Shown one piece after another: positions 7,974 to 16,792 of a DNA stretch of 64,000 bases. The notes beneath the pieces were generated by a model. It was not told where the DNA came from, did no database searches, and was given only the letters and a program-made list of their open reading frames with translations. The position numbers were made by a program, and so were the translations under genes. Position 1 is the stretch's first letter. Each line of letters opens with the position of its first letter. This DNA comes from an uncultured Lachnospiraceae bacterium (GTDB taxonomy: Bacteria > Bacillota > Clostridia > Lachnospirales > Lachnospiraceae), in contig URPH01000002.1 in the NCBI GenBank assembly GCA_900549665.1, positions 1 to 64,000 of the forward strand, in the 5' to 3' direction.

Positions 7974-9587
7974 TTATACCAGATCCATGGGGTCGATCAC
8001 GACCTCCATCAGGCAGGCTGTATCATCTTTCAAAAATGCATCCAGCATGGATTCCATATCATCCATATCGGTCAATCTGAAAAACGGCATATCATATGCC
8101 TTTGCAATATATTCAAGATCCGGACTGCCAGAAAGATCTACAACGGAATAGTGATCCTTGTAAGTAAAGTGCTGATACTGACGTACCATGCCAAGATAAT
8201 TGTTTTTGAGTACGATCACTTTACTCTGGATGCCGTGCTGTTTCATTGTAGCAAGTTCCATCATGGACATCTGGAAGGAACCGTCTCCGCATACGGCAAT
8301 GACCTGCTTATCCTTTAATGCGTATTTGGCGCCCATCGCCGCCGGAATGGAATATCCCATCGTGCCCATGCCGCCGGAGGTTAAAAACCGGCCGTTTTTC
8401 ACGATATGGTATGCACATGACCAGATCTGATTCTGACCTACGTCTGCAACATAGACCGCATCATCTTCCATTTTTTCGGATAATCTCGCAATAAAAGCTG
8501 CCGGATCCACATATCCGGGGTGCTCCTTGCGTTTTAATTCCATTTCACTGCGGTATCCGTTTAACTGCTCTACCCAGGCATCGGAATCACAGTAAAATTC
8601 CTGCTCCTCAAAATCTTTGAAAATATGCTTGGCATCACCGACCAAAGGAAGTGTCGGTCCTACGTTTTTGCCGATCTCTGCAGGATCCACGTCCATGTGT
8701 ACCAGTACCTTGTTGTCAAAAATAAGATCCGGCTGGCTGATCGCACGATCCGCCACGCGGGCACCCGCCATAATAATAAGATCGGCTTCATTCATGGCAC
8801 GGTTGGCATAAGGCTTTCCGTTGTTGCCGACCATTCCAAAGTACAGGGGATGCTTTGTCGGCATAATGCCAATGCCCATCATTGTGGAAACAACCGGAAT
8901 CCGATGATGCTCCGCAAAAGCGATAAGCTCTTTATCTGCCTGTGATAAAGCAACACCACCGCCGACACAGATGATCGGCCGTTTGGACTTCTGCAGCTCA
9001 TGGATAACACGCTTGATCTGCTGTGGATGTCCCTTTACGGTAGGCTTGTAGGTACGAAGGGAAATTTCCTCCGGATATTCAAAATTGCCGATCTTGGCGT
9101 TTTGTACATCGAGCGGTATATCAATCAATACCGGTCCTTTTCTTCCACTCGTCGCGATATAAAATGCCTCTTTAAAAATACGCGGGATATCATTGACATC
9201 CTTGACAAGATAGCTGTATTTTACAAACGATTCCACAGCTCCTGTAATATCGGCCTCCTGAAATACATCACTGCCGAGCTGCTCGCTGTTGACCTGACCG
9301 GTAATACAGATCATGGGAATACTGTCGGCAAATGCGGTTGCAATTCCGGTAATCAAATTGGTTGCACCGGGACCGCTTGTGACGGCACAGACCCCGATAC
9401 CGTCTGTTACTCTTGCCAGTCCGCTTGCTGCATGGGCAGCATTCTGTTCTGTCCTGACGAGTACGCTTTCAATATCCGAATCCAATATACTGTTGTAAAA
9501 AGGGCAGATTGCCACTCCGGGATATCCGAAAACAACCTTTACTCCCTCTTTTTCCAAACATTTAACCATTGCGTCTGCACCTATCAT
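7974..9587 (-). CDS. ilvB: Acetolactate synthase large subunit, divergent copy
   Basis: 537 residues. A ThDP enzyme that condenses two pyruvates, or pyruvate with 2-oxobutyrate. The order is the N-terminal pyrimidine-binding domain (activating Glu47 in RTEQNAAHAA), the central FAD-type domain, and the C-terminal ThDP domain (CGDGSFQMS to KNNYLGMVRQYQ). Features unlike standard IlvB: the usual HEQGAAHAADGYAR segment is altered, the RFDDR motif is replaced by ARVADRA, and Tyr471 occupies the place of the substrate-selecting Trp. A GGAGG precedes the ATG. It follows metH by 27 bp and is followed by a small subunit. The standard copy is at 49376-51055. Confidence 0.93.
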   Translation of the reverse strand: MIGADAMVKCLEKEGVKVVFGYPGVAICPFYNSILDSDIESVLVRTEQNAAHAASGLARVTDGIGVCAVTSGPGATNLITGIATAFADSIPMICITGQVNSEQLGSDVFQEADITGAVESFVKYSYLVKDVNDIPRIFKEAFYIATSGRKGPVLIDIPLDVQNAKIGNFEYPEEISLRTYKPTVKGHPQQIKRVIHELQKSKRPIICVGGGVALSQADKELIAFAEHHRIPVVSTMMGIGIMPTKHPLYFGMVGNNGKPYANRAMNEADLIIMAGARVADRAISQPDLIFDNKVLVHMDVDPAEIGKNVGPTLPLVGDAKHIFKDFEEQEFYCDSDAWVEQLNGYRSEMELKRKEHPGYVDPAAFIARLSEKMEDDAVYVADVGQNQIWSCAYHIVKNGRFLTSGGMGTMGYSIPAAMGAKYALKDKQVIAVCGDGSFQMSMMELATMKQHGIQSKVIVLKNNYLGMVRQYQHFTYKDHYSVVDLSGSPDLEYIAKAYDMPFFRLTDMDDMESMLDAFLKDDTACLMEVVIDPMDLV

Positions 9588-9614
9588 CTTTGTCTGTTTC
9601 CTCCCATTTATTGT

Positions 9615-12107
9615 CTATTCGCACAATCTCTGTGCCAGTTTCACGGCATCAGCGGCATCTCTGGAATAACCGTCTGCACCGATTTCGTCTGCATAATCCT
9701 GTGTAATAACAGCTCCGCCTATCATGACCTTTGCCTCAATTCCTTCCTGTTTGGCAAGGTCAATCACTTGCTTCATTTCCTGCATGGTGGTAGTCATCAA
9801 TGCGGATAATGCAATGATTCGGGCATTGTATTTTCTGGCAGCTTCGATAATTTCCTCTCTTGGTACATCCTTTCCAAGATCCACAACCGTAAAGCCGTGA
9901 TTTTTGAGCATCAGGGCTACCAGATTTTTGCCGATATCATGAATATCACCCTTTACCGTCGCAATGACGACTGTGGGCATGTCTGCATCCACACCGTCTT
10001 TTTTAAGCATCGGTTCCAGATAGTCAATCGACTTTTTCATGGTTTCCGCACTGGCGATGAGCTGCGGCAAAAAGTATTTTCCCTTATCAAACAGATCACC
10101 AACTTCGTTGATTGCCGGCATCAGTGCCTCATTTAAGATCTGCTGCGGCTCAAAACCATCCTCTACAGCTGTTTTTGTAATTTCTACAATATCTCTTTGT
10201 TTACCCTTTAACACAGCCTCTTTTACACTTCCGAGACTTCCTTCCGGCTGCATGCCGGAATTATTTTTTCCTATATCGGCAGCGGTACTTTTCTGCTTAA
10301 CCTTAACCGCCAACCCGGAAATTTGGGCAGCCTCCGGATTGGCTTTCAAAAAAGCCTCTTTTGCCTCTTTGATCGCATTCATGCGGTTGATATATTGTAA
10401 ATCCGCACCATCCTTGGCCATCAGGATATCCGATGAAAACGCTGCATTGACAAGCATTTCCTGATTGGGATTGGCAATGGCCATGGTAAGACCTTCCATA
10501 ATTGCCATGGTTAAAAATGCACTGTTGACATTCATTCGCTCCGGCAGTCCGAAAGAAATATTGGACAGGCCGCAGATCGTAGCCAGATCATGCTCCTTGC
10601 AGTAGCGGATCGTCTGCAGTGTCTCTTTTGCAGCTAACGGATTGGCTGCTACGGTAGCCACCAGACCATCTACCACAATGTCCTCTTTTTTCATTCCCAT
10701 TTTCAGGGCCCGGTCTACAATTTCATTGATAATACTTATCTTTTCATTGAGGCTCTTTGGCAGGCCTTCATCTGACAAAGGTAAAAGAATAAACATGGCT
10801 CCGTACTTCCACGCTATGGGAAGCAGGCTCTCTACCTTGGCCTTTTCAAAGGAAATTGAATTGATCAATGCCCTTCCCGGATATCTACGGAGTGCCGCCT
10901 CTATGACATCAACATGTGAGGAATCGATCGATAACGGAAGAGATGTAATATTGACAACCTCTTCTAAAACCGTCAGCATCATGGACTTTTCATCAATACC
11001 GCTCATACCCATATTGATATCCAAAATCTTAGCTCCGCTTTCTTCCTGTTCTGCGGCAAACTGGTCAATTAAATCAAGCTTTCCTTCCCGGATCTCAGCC
11101 TGAAGCTTTTTCTTGCCGGTAGGATTGATCCTTTCACCGACGATCATAAAGCAGTCATCCAGACCAAAGGTAAGACTCTGTCTTTCAGATGATAAAAACC
11201 GACGTCCTGCAAGAGATCTTGATACAACAGGAAGATTCTTGGTCTTATCTGCAAGCTTTTTGATATATTCCGGACTTGTACCGCAGCAGCCGCCTAAAAT
11301 AGTCGCTCCGCTTTCTACGATCTGGATCATCTGCTCCGAAAAGGTGTCGCTGTCCATATCATAAACCGTCATTCCGTTTTCATCTAATGACGGCAGACCG
11401 GCGTTGGGCTTGGCGATCAGGGGAATATCGGTTACCTCTGCCATGGCCTCAATGATCCTGCACATCTGGTCCGGACCGGTTGAGCAGTTGGCTCCGATCG
11501 CGTCCACATGTAAATGGGATAAGGTAATGGCAGCGGACTTTGCATCTGAGCCAAACAATGTGCGCCCATCGCTCTCAAAGGTGAGAGTAGCCATAACCGG
11601 CAGCCGGCTGACTTCCATCGCCGCAATCGCCGCAGCCCTCGTCTCCTGCAAGCTCATCATCGTCTCAATGACGATCAGATCGGCTCCGGCCTTTTCTGCA
11701 TATTGGATCTGCTCTTTATAAATATCCACCAGCTCTTCAAAATCAAGCGGTCCCATCGGCTTTAGCTGCTTGCCTGTCATCGTCAGGTCTGCAGCTACCA
11801 ATGCTTTATCTTTGGCTATCGTCTTGGATAGCTTGATCAGCCTGGTATTGATCTCTTCGATCTGATCCTCTAAGTCATATTCTTTTAATTTGATCCGGTT
11901 CGCTGTAAATGTCGGTGCATACAAAATATCCGTACCGGCCTCTATATATGCGGTCTGTAAATCAACCAATGCCTGTTCGTGCTCTAAAATCCACTGCTCG
12001 GGACATACACCGACCGGCATACCTGCTTTCATCAGGTTGGAACCGGTCGCACCGTCCAGATATATGATCCTCTGCCTGCATAATTGTTGAAATTCCTGTT
12101 TAGTCAA
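9615..12107 (-). CDS. metH: Cobalamin-dependent methionine synthase lacking the reactivation domain
   Basis: 830 residues. It transfers a methyl group from methyltetrahydrofolate through cobalamin to homocysteine. The order is a homocysteine-binding barrel (residues about 1-290; zinc ligands Cys208 in GANCSTG and Cys274-Cys275 in GGCCGT), a pterin-binding barrel (from VGERINPTGKKK, about 325), a helical cap, and a B12-binding domain with the cobalt-ligand motif DIHDIGK. The C-terminal AdoMet-dependent reactivation domain of the 1,200-residue E. coli enzyme is absent, as in several Clostridia and Thermotoga. The start is TTG at 12107, preceded by AGAGGTAGG. It appears to be the first gene of a metH-ilvB-ilvN unit. 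Confidence 0.95.
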   Translation of the reverse strand: MTKQEFQQLCRQRIIYLDGATGSNLMKAGMPVGVCPEQWILEHEQALVDLQTAYIEAGTDILYAPTFTANRIKLKEYDLEDQIEEINTRLIKLSKTIAKDKALVAADLTMTGKQLKPMGPLDFEELVDIYKEQIQYAEKAGADLIVIETMMSLQETRAAAIAAMEVSRLPVMATLTFESDGRTLFGSDAKSAAITLSHLHVDAIGANCSTGPDQMCRIIEAMAEVTDIPLIAKPNAGLPSLDENGMTVYDMDSDTFSEQMIQIVESGATILGGCCGTSPEYIKKLADKTKNLPVVSRSLAGRRFLSSERQSLTFGLDDCFMIVGERINPTGKKKLQAEIREGKLDLIDQFAAEQEESGAKILDINMGMSGIDEKSMMLTVLEEVVNITSLPLSIDSSHVDVIEAALRRYPGRALINSISFEKAKVESLLPIAWKYGAMFILLPLSDEGLPKSLNEKISIINEIVDRALKMGMKKEDIVVDGLVATVAANPLAAKETLQTIRYCKEHDLATICGLSNISFGLPERMNVNSAFLTMAIMEGLTMAIANPNQEMLVNAAFSSDILMAKDGADLQYINRMNAIKEAKEAFLKANPEAAQISGLAVKVKQKSTAADIGKNNSGMQPEGSLGSVKEAVLKGKQRDIVEITKTAVEDGFEPQQILNEALMPAINEVGDLFDKGKYFLPQLIASAETMKKSIDYLEPMLKKDGVDADMPTVVIATVKGDIHDIGKNLVALMLKNHGFTVVDLGKDVPREEIIEAARKYNARIIALSALMTTTMQEMKQVIDLAKQEGIEAKVMIGGAVITQDYADEIGADGYSRDAADAVKLAQRLCE

Positions 12108-12131
12108 AAATCCTACCTCTTTTTATTTACT

Positions 12132-12162
12132 ATAAAAAACCCTGTATGTAACATACAGGGTT
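12132..12162 (-). terminator. Terminator after the DUF975 gene
   Basis: An 11-bp perfect stem, AACCCTGTATG/CATACAGGGTT, with a TAA loop, followed on the minus strand by a run of T residues. It separates the DUF975 gene from metH, so metH must have its own promoter in the few bases after it. Confidence 0.85.
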
Positions 12163-12203
12163 AATTATAGCATTTTTTATTTTACTGTACAATATATTGC
12201 TGA

Positions 12204-12902
12204 CTAAAACGTATCATCCATTCCCTGCGTATAGGGATTGCTGTTGTTTACATCATTTGAAGGATTATATCCCATATATGGATTACCCTGATTTTCGGGC
12301 TGAACGCCTCCCATCGGACTTACCTGCTGATTGCGCAATACAACATAATATCCGGCCATAGTAATCATCATATAGGGTCCTGTAAAGAAGATACCGAGAA
12401 TTCCAAATGTAAGACTGCTTAAAATTCCCCATCCGATAAAGCTTAACTGCATTACAAAAATTTCCCATTTATGACCATAGGTCATCTGTTTGGATTTTTC
12501 GAGTGCCTCTGTTGCGGGAATTTCCGGCTGATCCATCAGAATATAAGGTGCCATGGAATAAGCATAAGCCTTTACAAGACCCGGAATGTACAGCAACAAT
12601 GACCATAAGAAAATAAACAGCTGCATATACCAGTATCCACCAAGCACATGTCCGTAATTTTTGAAGCCATCAAACATATCGCCAAATTCAACATTTTCTC
12701 CCCGGTACAGACGAAGATACAGATTCATCAGTCCAACCATAATGACCGGTGTTACAATAATCCCTGCAACATATCCGACATATGGAACAAAAGCAGCCAC
12801 ACAGGCAATCACCATACTGACAAACAGTGTACCGACACATAACCAGTAATTCGCTGATAAAACTTCTTTTGCACGTTTTTTAATTGCTTTACGATCTAAC
12901 AT
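12204..12902 (-). CDS. DUF975 family integral membrane protein
   Basis: About 232 residues. The start MLDRKAIKKRAKEVL and the layout of several hydrophobic helices match DUF975, a family of uncharacterised Firmicutes membrane proteins. Helices are visible at about residues 20-45, 47-70, 95-125 and 155-195. The C-terminal 40 residues are a Gln/Asn/Pro/Gly-rich soluble tail. GGGAG precedes the ATG at 12902 and upstream in-frame codons are unconserved. It is monocistronic, with hairpins on both sides. No function can be given. Confidence 0.85.
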   Translation of the reverse strand: MLDRKAIKKRAKEVLSANYWLCVGTLFVSMVIACVAAFVPYVGYVAGIIVTPVIMVGLMNLYLRLYRGENVEFGDMFDGFKNYGHVLGGYWYMQLFIFLWSLLLYIPGLVKAYAYSMAPYILMDQPEIPATEALEKSKQMTYGHKWEIFVMQLSFIGWGILSSLTFGILGIFFTGPYMMITMAGYYVVLRNQQVSPMGGVQPENQGNPYMGYNPSNDVNNSNPYTQGMDDTF

Positions 12903-12967
12903 AATTCTCCCTTTCCTCATATACGAAAATTGGCTGTTACTACCATAGTATGCCAAACGCAAAATGA

Positions 12968-12994
12968 GGCTACCCGGTCAAAATACGGGTAGCC
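12968..12994 (-). terminator. Terminator of the GGGtGRT operon
   Basis: A perfect 9-bp GC-rich stem, GGCTACCCG/CGGGTAGCC, with a 9-nt loop, lies 20 bp after the GGGtGRT stop. The minus-strand tail (TCATTTT) is an imperfect T-tract. Confidence 0.75.
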
Positions 12995-13014
12995 AAAATT
13001 GCATTATTAATGAA

Positions 13015-14034
13015 TTAAAATTTACCTGCTGTAGCAGCTTCCTCGATGGAAACAGCTGTAGATACAGTCATACCAACCATAGGGTTGTTACCTGCACCGA
13101 TCAAGCCCATCATTTCTACATGAGCCGGTACAGATGAAGAACCTGCAAACTGAGCATCTGAATGCATACGTCCCATTGTATCTGTCATACCATAAGATGC
13201 AGGACCTGCAGCCATGTTATCGGGATGCAGAGTACGTCCTGTACCGCCACCTGAAGCAACTGAGAAGTATTTCTTGCCTGCTTCGAGTCTTTCTTTCTTG
13301 TATGTACCTGCAACAGGATGCTGGAATCTGGTAGGATTGGTAGAGTTACCTGTGATAGATACATCTACATTTTCTTTCCACATGATAGCAACACCTTCGC
13401 AAACGTCATTTGCACCGTAGCAGTTAACTTTTGCACGAGGGCTTTCAGCATCTTTGGAATAGCATTTTCTGGATACTTCTTTTACTGTGTTTGTATAAGG
13501 ATCATATTCTGTCTCAACAAATGTAAATCCATTGACACGTGAAATGATCTGAGCTGCATCTTTACCAAGACCGTTTAAGATAACACGAAGAGGTGTCTTA
13601 CGAACCTTGTTAGCTTTTTCAGCGATACCGATAGCACCTTCAGCAGCTGCGAATGATTCGTGACCTGCTAAGAAAGCGAAACATTCTGTTTCTTCTTCCA
13701 GTAACATTTTACCAAGGTTACCATGTCCAAGACCTACCTTACGGGTATCAGCAACTGATCCGGGGATACAGAATGCCTGAAGACCTTCACCGATTGCTGC
13801 AGCAGCGTCAGCAGCTTTACGGCAGTTTTTCTTAATGGCAATGGCAGCACCAACTGTGTATGCCCACTTTGCGTTTTCAAAACAGATAGGCTGAATACCT
13901 TCGATCAGGCTGTATACATCGATACCTGCAGCCATTGTGATATCTTTACATTCCTCAATTGAATTGATGCCATACTGTTTTAATACAGCAAGAATCTGAG
14001 GTTCTCTTCTTTCATATGATTCAAATAAAGCCAT
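13015..14034 (-). CDS. GGGtGRT protein (conserved, function unknown)
   Basis: 339 residues. It contains the glycine-rich hallmark ASGGGTGRTLHPDN near residue 265, which gives the family its name. The family is widespread and very strongly conserved in anaerobic Firmicutes but has no assigned reaction. Other conserved stretches include GLGHGNLGKML and LAGHESFAAAEGA. No membrane segment or signal peptide is seen, so it is cytoplasmic. AGGAGGAG precedes the ATG. It lies 20 bp downstream of a NifU-like scaffold gene, its usual partner, which suggests a role linked to Fe-S or another metal cofactor (inference). Confidence 0.92.
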   Translation of the reverse strand: MALFESYERREPQILAVLKQYGINSIEECKDITMAAGIDVYSLIEGIQPICFENAKWAYTVGAAIAIKKNCRKAADAAAAIGEGLQAFCIPGSVADTRKVGLGHGNLGKMLLEEETECFAFLAGHESFAAAEGAIGIAEKANKVRKTPLRVILNGLGKDAAQIISRVNGFTFVETEYDPYTNTVKEVSRKCYSKDAESPRAKVNCYGANDVCEGVAIMWKENVDVSITGNSTNPTRFQHPVAGTYKKERLEAGKKYFSVASGGGTGRTLHPDNMAAGPASYGMTDTMGRMHSDAQFAGSSSVPAHVEMMGLIGAGNNPMVGMTVSTAVSIEEAATAGKF

Positions 14035-14054
14035 GTGTTTTCTCCTCCTATTCC

Positions 14055-14747
14055 TTACTCTTTTCTAGGGTCAATAACACGTACAGCATCCTGTACACGA
14101 CCATACTGACCGGAAGCTTTGTCAAGTGCTGTCTGAGCATCATCTCCGGCTTTGATGAAATCCATCATCTTTCCGAAGTTTACATACTTGTATCCGATGA
14201 TCTCATCATCTTCATCAAGAGCAACACCTGTAATATATCCATCTGTAAGTTCAAGGTATCTGGGTCCTTTTGAAAGAGTACCGTAGGTTGTACCAACCAT
14301 AGAACGGGTACCTTTACCAAGATCTTCCAGACCTGCGCCGATTGCAAGACCGCCTTCTGAGAAAGCAGACTGTGTACGACCGTAAACGATCTGTAAGAAT
14401 AATTCTCTCATAGCTGTATTGATAGCATCACATACAAGGTCTGTATTTAATGCTTCCATAACAGTCAGTCCGGGAAGAATTTCTGCAGCCATAGCAGCTG
14501 AGTGAGTCATACCTGAGCATCCGATTGTCTCAACCAGTGCTTCCTGGATGATTCCTTCCTTAACATTTAAGGATAATTTGCAAGCGCCCTGCTGGGGTGC
14601 ACACCAGCCGACACCGTGAGTATAACCGGAAATATCCTTTACGTCTTTTGCCTTAACCCATTTTGCTTCTTCCGGGATAGGAGCACAGCCGTGATGAACG
14701 CCCTGTGCTACCGGGCACATTTCTTCCACTTCTTTTGAATAAATCAT
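14055..14747 (-). CDS. NifU-like iron-sulfur scaffold-type protein paired with GGGtGRT
   Basis: About 230 residues. The core resembles the IscU/NifU N-terminal fold, with candidate ligand cysteines in GWCAPQQGACKL and IGCSGMTHSAAM. Two further cysteines near the N-terminus (EEMCPVAQGVHHGCAP) are specific to this subfamily. AAGGAG lies 7 nt before the ATG at 14747; a 31-residue upstream extension in frame is unconserved. It is the first gene of a two-gene operon with GGGtGRT. The family is known by association only. A cluster-scaffold role is inferred. Confidence 0.85.
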   Translation of the reverse strand: MIYSKEVEEMCPVAQGVHHGCAPIPEEAKWVKAKDVKDISGYTHGVGWCAPQQGACKLSLNVKEGIIQEALVETIGCSGMTHSAAMAAEILPGLTVMEALNTDLVCDAINTAMRELFLQIVYGRTQSAFSEGGLAIGAGLEDLGKGTRSMVGTTYGTLSKGPRYLELTDGYITGVALDEDDEIIGYKYVNFGKMMDFIKAGDDAQTALDKASGQYGRVQDAVRVIDPRKE

Positions 14748-14772
14748 GTGAAATCTCCTTTCAATTATGTAG

Positions 14773-14801
14773 AATATATATATTGACAAAATACAGCACA
14801 A
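14773..14801 (-). promoter_or_regulatory. Promoter of the NifU-like / GGGtGRT operon
   Basis: Minus-strand TTGTGC (14796-14801) and TATATT (14773-14778), spacer 17 bp, about 26 bp before the NifU-like start. Confidence 0.5.
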
Positions 14802-14914
14802 ATCGGGTGCATGCCATAGCTTGTCACATTCTTCAAACATTTTCTCACATTTTTCTAAAAAAATCTAGTCATTATATGCTAATCATCTTAAAAAAAACAA
14901 TGTAAATTTCTCCA

Positions 14915-15712
14915 TTAGTTCGTGAGCATCATACGGTCATTTGCAAACTCTCCGCCACTGACCTCTTCAAACTTTTTCAAAAGATCGGAAACCTTGAGAT
15001 TTTTCTTTTCCTCTCCTCTTACATCATAAATCACGCGTCCCTCATGCATCATGATCAGACGGTTGCCGTGTGCGATGGCATCCTTCATGTTGTGCGTGAT
15101 CATAAGGGTTGTCAGATGGTCTCTGTCAATGATCTTTTCGGTTGTTTCCAATACCTTTGCGGCAGTCTTGGGATCGAGCGCTGCCGTATGCTCATCCAAA
15201 AGCAGAAGCTTTGGTTTAACGAGTGTAGCCATTAACAGGGTTAATGCCTGTCTCTGACCACCGGAAAGCAAGCCGACTTTGGAGGTCAGTCTGTCTTCCA
15301 GTCCCAGTCCCAGTGTCTTTAACAGCTCTTTGTACTCTTCTCTTTCTTTTTTGGAGGTTCCGGATTTTAAGCTGCGTGTCTTGCCACGGCGTTTTGCCAG
15401 TGCAAGGTTTTCGTCAATGCCCATGGTAGCGGCCGTTCCGGTCATCGGATCCTGAAATACCCGTCCCAGATATTTGGCTCTCTTGTGCTCGGAAAGCTTT
15501 GTGACATCAACACCGTCGATCAGGATCTGACCTGCATCTACCGGCCATACTCCGGCGATCGCATTCATCATGGTTGACTTTCCGGCACCGTTACCACCGA
15601 TCACCGTCACAAAATCCCCCTCTTCCAAAGTCAGGGAAAATCCATCCAGAGCTAACTTTTCATTGACCGTTCCCGGATTAAATACCTTTGTAACATTCTT
15701 AATTTCCAGCAT
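14915..15712 (-). CDS. ABC transporter ATPase, TrpX-type (aromatic amino acid) importer
   Basis: About 265 residues. It has Walker A (GGNGAGKST, about residue 36), the signature LSGGQRQALTLL and Walker B (LLLLDEHTAALD). The His after the catalytic Glu is typical of ATPases that partner with PF04392 binding proteins. AAAGGAG precedes the ATG at 15712, which overlaps the end of the permease gene by 14 bp. It energises import by the adjacent permease and lipoprotein. The likely substrate is tryptophan or tyrosine by family, but this is not proven by sequence. Confidence 0.92.
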   Translation of the reverse strand: MLEIKNVTKVFNPGTVNEKLALDGFSLTLEEGDFVTVIGGNGAGKSTMMNAIAGVWPVDAGQILIDGVDVTKLSEHKRAKYLGRVFQDPMTGTAATMGIDENLALAKRRGKTRSLKSGTSKKEREEYKELLKTLGLGLEDRLTSKVGLLSGGQRQALTLLMATLVKPKLLLLDEHTAALDPKTAAKVLETTEKIIDRDHLTTLMITHNMKDAIAHGNRLIMMHEGRVIYDVRGEEKKNLKVSDLLKKFEEVSGGEFANDRMMLTN

Positions 15713-16634
15713 TCTGATTGTCTCCTTTCTTGATGGCGGGTTTTGCAAAATATTTACCTTTCCAGTAAGGGATTGCTAAGAATACAGCAACAACCAGTGC
15801 GGAAAGAAGCTTTAACAGATCGGTGTCGATACCCATCCAGATAACAATCTGCAGAACGATATAATATAAAATAGAACCAAAGGCAACGCCTAAGAGCTTT
15901 AATGCAAAGTTACGGAAAATCTTACTGAAAATTGCTTCTCCGATGATAACGGCTGCCAGTCCGATAACGATGGCTCCACGTCCCATATTGATATCCGCAA
16001 AGCCCTGATACTGTGAAAGCAGTCCGCCTGATAAGGCTACAAGTCCGTTGGAAATAACAAGGCCAAGCACCTTTGACAGATTGGTGTTGATACCCTGTGC
16101 TCTTGACATATTGGCATTGCAGCCGGTTGCACGCAGTCCGCATCCGAGTTCAGTTCCAAAGAACCAGTATAAAATACCAATTAAAAGCACGATCAGGATG
16201 ATGACTACAAAAATTGTATTTTTGTAAAAAGCAACTCCTTTTATGTAACGCAGGGAAACTAACAGATCATATTTGTCAACGTTGATCGCCTGGTTGGATT
16301 TTCCCATGATCTTCAGATTGATGGAATACAGCCCAAGCTGTGTCAGAATACCTGCTAAAATTGCGGGGATACCCATAAATGTATGAAAAATGCCGGTGGC
16401 CAGTCCTGCAGCCATACCCGCAAGTGTTGCAACCAGTAGCGAAATAAATACATTTTGTCCCGATAACATCATCATAATACATACGGCACCACCGGTACAA
16501 AGCGAACCATCAACGGAAAGATCGGCAATATCCAGAATACGGAATGTAATGTAAATGCCGATCGAGGTAATTCCCCAGATCAGCCCCTGGGCAATGGCAC
16601 CGGGCATGGCCGCAAATAAATTTAAAATATTCAT
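15699..16634 (-). CDS. ABC transporter permease, BPD_transp_2 type
   Basis: 311 residues, hydrophobic throughout, with eight or more membrane helices, of the branched-chain/ribose-type permease fold. The start MNILNLFAAMPGAIAQGL is typical of permeases that work with PF04392 solute-binding lipoproteins. AGGAGG lies 6 nt before the ATG. It sits between the binding-protein gene, from which it is separated by a terminator hairpin, and the ATPase gene, which it overlaps. Only one permease gene is present, so a homodimer is likely. Confidence 0.92.
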   Translation of the reverse strand: MNILNLFAAMPGAIAQGLIWGITSIGIYITFRILDIADLSVDGSLCTGGAVCIMMMLSGQNVFISLLVATLAGMAAGLATGIFHTFMGIPAILAGILTQLGLYSINLKIMGKSNQAINVDKYDLLVSLRYIKGVAFYKNTIFVVIILIVLLIGILYWFFGTELGCGLRATGCNANMSRAQGINTNLSKVLGLVISNGLVALSGGLLSQYQGFADINMGRGAIVIGLAAVIIGEAIFSKIFRNFALKLLGVAFGSILYYIVLQIVIWMGIDTDLLKLLSALVVAVFLAIPYWKGKYFAKPAIKKGDNQNAGN

Positions 16635-16747
16635 GAAAACCTCCTAAAATTATGAAAACTACCGCCTATGCACCATGAATTTTGTCATGAATGCAGATAA
16701 GCCTTAATCATCATACCATGTTTTTATCATTTGTGAAACAAAAAAAT

Positions 16748-16769
16748 GGGCATCCGAAACCGGATGCCC
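16748..16769 (-). terminator. Intra-operon terminator between binding protein and permease genes
   Basis: A perfect 9-bp stem, GGGCATCCG/CGGATGCCC, with an AAAC-type loop is followed on the minus strand by ATTTTTTTG. It is probably a partial terminator that keeps binding-protein transcripts more abundant than permease transcripts. Confidence 0.85.
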
Positions 16770-16792
16770 TTATCCATAAGCTTATGTAATGC

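Noticed and set aside
7731..8318. Plus-strand open frame of 195 codons opposite the second ilvN and ilvB
   Set aside because: Antisense mirror of conserved genes without its own start signals.
9000..9809. Plus-strand open frame of 269 codons opposite ilvB and metH
   Set aside because: It is antisense to strongly conserved coding sequence, has no ribosome site and encodes a low-complexity Cys/Ile-rich product.
16748..16769. A 14-bp sequence, TCCGAAACCGGATG, shared with the aroC terminator near 58025
   Set aside because: Both copies are terminator hairpin cores; a GC-rich stem with the same loop arises readily by chance, and only two copies are seen.
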